Shown: positions 6,969-9,262 of the stretch, one piece after another | Layout of the letters: every line of letters starts with the position of its first letter | Position numbering within the stretch: the stretch's first letter is position 1 | From: Pseudomonadota bacterium | GTDB taxonomy: Bacteria; Pseudomonadota; Alphaproteobacteria; Sphingomonadales; Sphingomonadaceae | Direction of reading: 5' to 3' | Length of the DNA: 9,262 bases | Assembly: GCA_023426225.1 (NCBI GenBank) | Contig: JAFABD010000136.1 | Coordinates: forward strand, 1 to 9,262 | Position numbers and translations under genes: made by a program | Notes under the pieces: model-generated | Seen by the model: only the letters and a program-made list of their open reading frames with translations | Told to the model about the DNA's origin: nothing | The model's database searches: none

Positions 6969-6984
6969 GCACTGCATGCGGTGC
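6969..6984. other. 16-bp near-palindrome in the receptor's 5' untranslated region
   Basis: GCACTGCATGCGGTGC is self-complementary except for one base pair (6973 against 6980). It lies 31-46 bases upstream of the receptor's ATG, downstream of the candidate promoter. It could be an operator for a dimeric repressor or an mRNA stem near the start; no known consensus was recognised. Confidence 0.35.
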
Positions 6985-7014
6985 GTTTCCACCGTCGCGG
7001 CGCCCCTTGCGCGT

Positions 7015-7041
7015 CATTTATGGCAGTCCGATGACAGTCAA
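7015..7041 (-). promoter_or_regulatory. Candidate promoter of the TonB-dependent receptor gene
   Basis: On the minus strand TTGACT (7041-7036) matches five of six bases of a housekeeping -35 box. An A/T-rich TAAATG (7020-7015) lies 15 bases further on, which is shorter than the usual 16-18 and a poor -10 match. It is the best pair in the 166-base gap between ligA and the receptor, and would give a 5' untranslated region of about 70 bases. Confidence 0.35.
7020..7038. repeat. Imperfect direct repeat with an 11-base period inside the receptor promoter
   Basis: ATGGCAGT (7020-7027) and ATGACAGT (7031-7038) match at seven of eight bases, separated by CCG, so the period is 11 bases, about one helical turn. 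The pair spans the spacer between the candidate -35 and -10, where a repressor would block polymerase. The left copy of TGACTGTCA on the minus strand is also a small palindrome overlapping the -35. Possible operator; the regulator is unknown. Confidence 0.35.
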
Positions 7042-7095
7042 TTGCGGGGAGCGTTCAGGAGCCCGTTAACCTGCGATTCAGTTTCGCCGCGTTGC

Positions 7096-7120
7096 AAAAA
7101 AGCATCACCGGGCGGCAGTG
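7096..7120 (-). terminator. Weak candidate terminator overlapping the end of ligA
   Basis: On the minus strand CACTG (7120-7116) can pair with CGGTG (7110-7106), including a G-U pair, around a 5-base loop. ATGC and then six T (7101-7096) follow. The stem is short and overlaps the ligA stop codon, and the T-tract is separated from it by four bases, so efficiency is doubtful. It is the only terminator-like element between ligA and the receptor gene. Confidence 0.3.
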
Positions 7121-9246
7121 ACGATCGCCTGCCATTCGGCTTCGGTGATGACGCGGATGCCCAGCTCGGCGGCCTTTTTGAGCTTGGAGCCGGCGCCCGG
7201 GCCGGCGATCACCAGGTCGGTCCGGGACGATACCGACCCGGCGACGCGTGCGCCGAGGCGTTCGGCCTGGGCCTTGGCCTCGTCGCGGCTGAGCGTTTCG
7301 AGCGTGCCGGTGAAAACCAGCGTCTTGCCCGTGACTTCCGAGTCGCGCGATTCGACGACGAAGGGCGGCGGCGACACTTCGCGCAGCAGGTCGGCCCAGA
7401 CGCTGCGGTTGTGCGGTTCGTGGAAGAAGTCGGCGAGCGCGTGGCCCACCGCGGCGCCGACATTCTCGACGCCGATGCGTTCGGCGATCGCCTTGTCGAG
7501 CCGGGTGCGGTGCTTCGCCTCGGTCTCCCCCAGCGCGGGCGGCGTGGCGTCGCGCAACGCGATGAGCGCGTCGGCGAGCGCCTCGATCTCGGGGAGGGTG
7601 ACATAGCGCTTGAGCAGGTCGCGCGCGGTGATCGCGCCGACGTGGCGGATGCCCAGGCCGAACAGCAGCCGGGCGGCATCGGGCGCGCGCTTGGCCTCGA
7701 TCGCGGCGATGAGGCCGTCGACCGACTTTTCCTGCCAGCCCTCGCGCCCGAGCAGATCGTCGCGGTAGCGCGCGAGGCGGAAGATGTCAGCCGGTTCGAC
7801 GATCCAGCCGAGGTCGAGCAGCTCGATCAGCGTCTTTTCGCCCAGCCCGTCGATGTCGAGCGCGCCGCGGCTGACGAAATGCTTGAGCCGTTCGAGCCGC
7901 TGCGCCGGACAGATCAGCCCGCCGGTGCAGCGGACATCGACCTCGCCCTCCTCGGCCACCGCTTCGGACTGGCAGATCGGGCAGTGGGTGGGGAAGTGCC
8001 AGTCGGGCCGCGGCGCGTCGCGGGTGAGGTTCTCGACGATCTGCGGAATCACGTCGCCGGCGCGCTGGAGCACGACGCGGTCGCCGGGGCGCACGCCCAG
8101 ACGGGCGATCTCGTCGGCATTGTGGAGCGTGGCGTTGCTGACCACGACGCCGCCCACCGTCACCGGCGCGAGCCGTGCGACGGGGGTGAGCTTGCCGGTG
8201 CGGCCGACCTGGATGTCGATCGCCTCGAGCGTCGTCTGCGCGCGCTCGGCGGGGAATTTGTGCGCGAGCCCCCAGCGGGGTGCGCGGCCGACATAGCCGA
8301 GCCGCGCCTGCCAATCGAGCCGGTCGACCTTGTAGACCACCCCGTCGATGTCGAACGGCAGGTCGGCGCGGCGCGCCTCGATCGCGCGATACTGGGCAAG
8401 CGCATCGTCGAGCGTGGCGGCGTGGACGAACAGGTCGGAGACGGGGAAGCCCCAGTCGCGGATGCGCGCGATCGCGGCGAACTGGGTCTCGGCGAGCGGT
8501 TCGCTGAGCTCGCCCCAGCCCCAGGCGAGGAAGCGCAGCGTGCGCGTGGCGGTGACCGCGGCGTCCTTTTGCCGGAGCGAGCCCGCCGCGGCGTTGCGCG
8601 GATTGGCGAAGCGGCGCGCCTCCTTGCCCGCCGCCTCGGCCTCGGCGAGCAGCCGGGCATTGAGCGCGGCGAAATCGGCCTTGGCCATATAGACCTCGCC
8701 GCGCACCTCGCAGACCGCGGGGGCGCCGGCGATCCGCGCCGGAATGTCGGCGATCGTGCGGACATTGGCGGTCACGTCCTCGCCCACCCGGCCGTCGCCG
8801 CGCGTGAGCGCCTGGACGAGCACCCCGTCCTCATAACGAAGCGAGCAGGACAGGCCGTCGATCTTGGGTTCGGCGGTGAGTTCGACGGGCGCGTCGTCGG
8901 CCAGCTTGAGGAAGCGGCGGACGCGGCCGAGGAAGTCGGCGATGTCCTCGTCCGAAAAGCCGTTGTCGAGGCTGAACATCGGCTGCGCATGCGCGACCTT
9001 GGCGAGATGCCCCGCGGGTGCGGCGCCGACCTGGCGCGAGGGGGAGTCGGCGCGGACGAGATCGGGAAAAGCGGCCTCGATCGCGGCGTTGCGCCGGACG
9101 AGCGCGTCGAAATCGGCGTCGCTGATCTCGGGCGCGTCCTCGCTGTGATAGAGGCGGTTATGGTGCGCGATCGCGGCGGCGAGGCGTTCGAGCTCGGCGG
9201 CGGCGTCGAGGGGCGTGTCGGGCAGGTCGGCGGCGCGTTCGGTCAT
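7105..9246 (-). CDS. ligA: NAD+-dependent DNA ligase LigA
   Basis: Seals nicks in duplex DNA during replication and repair, using NAD+ to adenylate an active-site lysine (releasing NMN). The 713 residues show every domain in order. Domain Ia (about 15-75) contains YHSEDAPEISDADFD. The adenylation domain has K128 in EPKIDGLS, then TRGDGRVGEDVT, RGEVYM and RFANPRNAAAGSLRQKD. The OB fold includes VGRTGKLTPVA (347-357). The four-cysteine zinc finger is C422, C425, C440 and C446. Helix-hairpin-helix repeats span about 455-605 (DGLGEKT, GIRHVG, ENVGAAVG). A C-terminal BRCT domain (about 637-713) includes GKTLVFTGTL. It is about 40 residues longer than the E. coli enzyme, partly through an insertion at about 560-590 in the helix-hairpin-helix region. 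ATG 9246 has only a weak GGGG close upstream; the frame stays open to the window edge, but this start fits the family. Essential housekeeping gene; promoter not in the window. Confidence 0.98.
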   Translation of the reverse strand: MTERAADLPDTPLDAAAELERLAAAIAHHNRLYHSEDAPEISDADFDALVRRNAAIEAAFPDLVRADSPSRQVGAAPAGHLAKVAHAQPMFSLDNGFSDEDIADFLGRVRRFLKLADDAPVELTAEPKIDGLSCSLRYEDGVLVQALTRGDGRVGEDVTANVRTIADIPARIAGAPAVCEVRGEVYMAKADFAALNARLLAEAEAAGKEARRFANPRNAAAGSLRQKDAAVTATRTLRFLAWGWGELSEPLAETQFAAIARIRDWGFPVSDLFVHAATLDDALAQYRAIEARRADLPFDIDGVVYKVDRLDWQARLGYVGRAPRWGLAHKFPAERAQTTLEAIDIQVGRTGKLTPVARLAPVTVGGVVVSNATLHNADEIARLGVRPGDRVVLQRAGDVIPQIVENLTRDAPRPDWHFPTHCPICQSEAVAEEGEVDVRCTGGLICPAQRLERLKHFVSRGALDIDGLGEKTLIELLDLGWIVEPADIFRLARYRDDLLGREGWQEKSVDGLIAAIEAKRAPDAARLLFGLGIRHVGAITARDLLKRYVTLPEIEALADALIALRDATPPALGETEAKHRTRLDKAIAERIGVENVGAAVGHALADFFHEPHNRSVWADLLREVSPPPFVVESRDSEVTGKTLVFTGTLETLSRDEAKAQAERLGARVAGSVSSRTDLVIAGPGAGSKLKKAAELGIRVITEAEWQAIVTAAR

Positions 9247-9262
9247 GCCCCAGGCGTTAGGA

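Noticed and set aside
4617..7034. An 805-codon open frame on the plus strand, opposite the receptor gene
   Set aside because: It shares codon boundaries with the receptor gene, so its lack of stops only means the receptor avoids TTA, CTA and TCA codons. The translation is low-complexity Arg/Ala/Val/Asp-rich with no domain. The receptor reading has a signal peptide, TonB box, plug motifs and terminal Phe.
7051..7083. Repeated GTT-centred elements that loosely resemble LytTR binding half-sites upstream of the receptor gene
   Set aside because: The GTT cores are 12 and 16 bases apart rather than the roughly 21-22 expected for LytTR direct repeats, and each half-site misses flanking consensus bases.

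Overview
The window looks like chromosome from a GC-rich alphaproteobacterium, most likely a sphingomonad (Sphingomonas or a close relative). The reasons are the strong GC bias at third codon positions, a TonB-dependent receptor whose mature N-terminus carries the EIVVTG-type TonB box common in that group, a six-helix chemotaxis receptor with an unusual hairpin tip, and an NAD-dependent DNA ligase of alphaproteobacterial length. Every gene I can support lies on the minus strand, so the biological order runs from the right edge to the left.

In that order: ligA (9246-7105, complete) encodes the replicative NAD+-dependent DNA ligase. After a 166-base gap holding a candidate promoter, an 11-base-period direct repeat and a near-palindrome comes a 948-residue TonB-dependent outer-membrane receptor (6938-4092). 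A strong rho-independent terminator (4058-4021) closes that gene. Next is a two-gene signalling operon: a LytS/AlgZ-type membrane histidine kinase (about 3944-2805) overlapping a LytTR-family response regulator (2808-2005) by ATGA. After a 136-base gap with a perfect 7-bp stem, a second coupled pair follows: an uncharacterised 112-residue single-pass membrane protein (1868-1530) overlapping by ATGA a methyl-accepting chemotaxis protein (1533 to the left edge). The chemotaxis gene has no stop inside the window, so its 3' end is missing.

Functionally these are three units: DNA ligation (housekeeping), TonB-dependent uptake of an unknown ligand, and environmental sensing (two-component pair plus chemoreceptor pair). 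Nothing in the sequence proves that the kinase/regulator pair controls the receptor or the chemoreceptor; only proximity suggests it. I see no tRNA, rRNA, CRISPR array, insertion sequence or phage signature. The least explained items are the small protein coupled to the divergent chemoreceptor, the five cysteine pairs and calcium-loop-like motif in the receptor, the repeats in front of the receptor gene, and the ambiguous translation start of the kinase.
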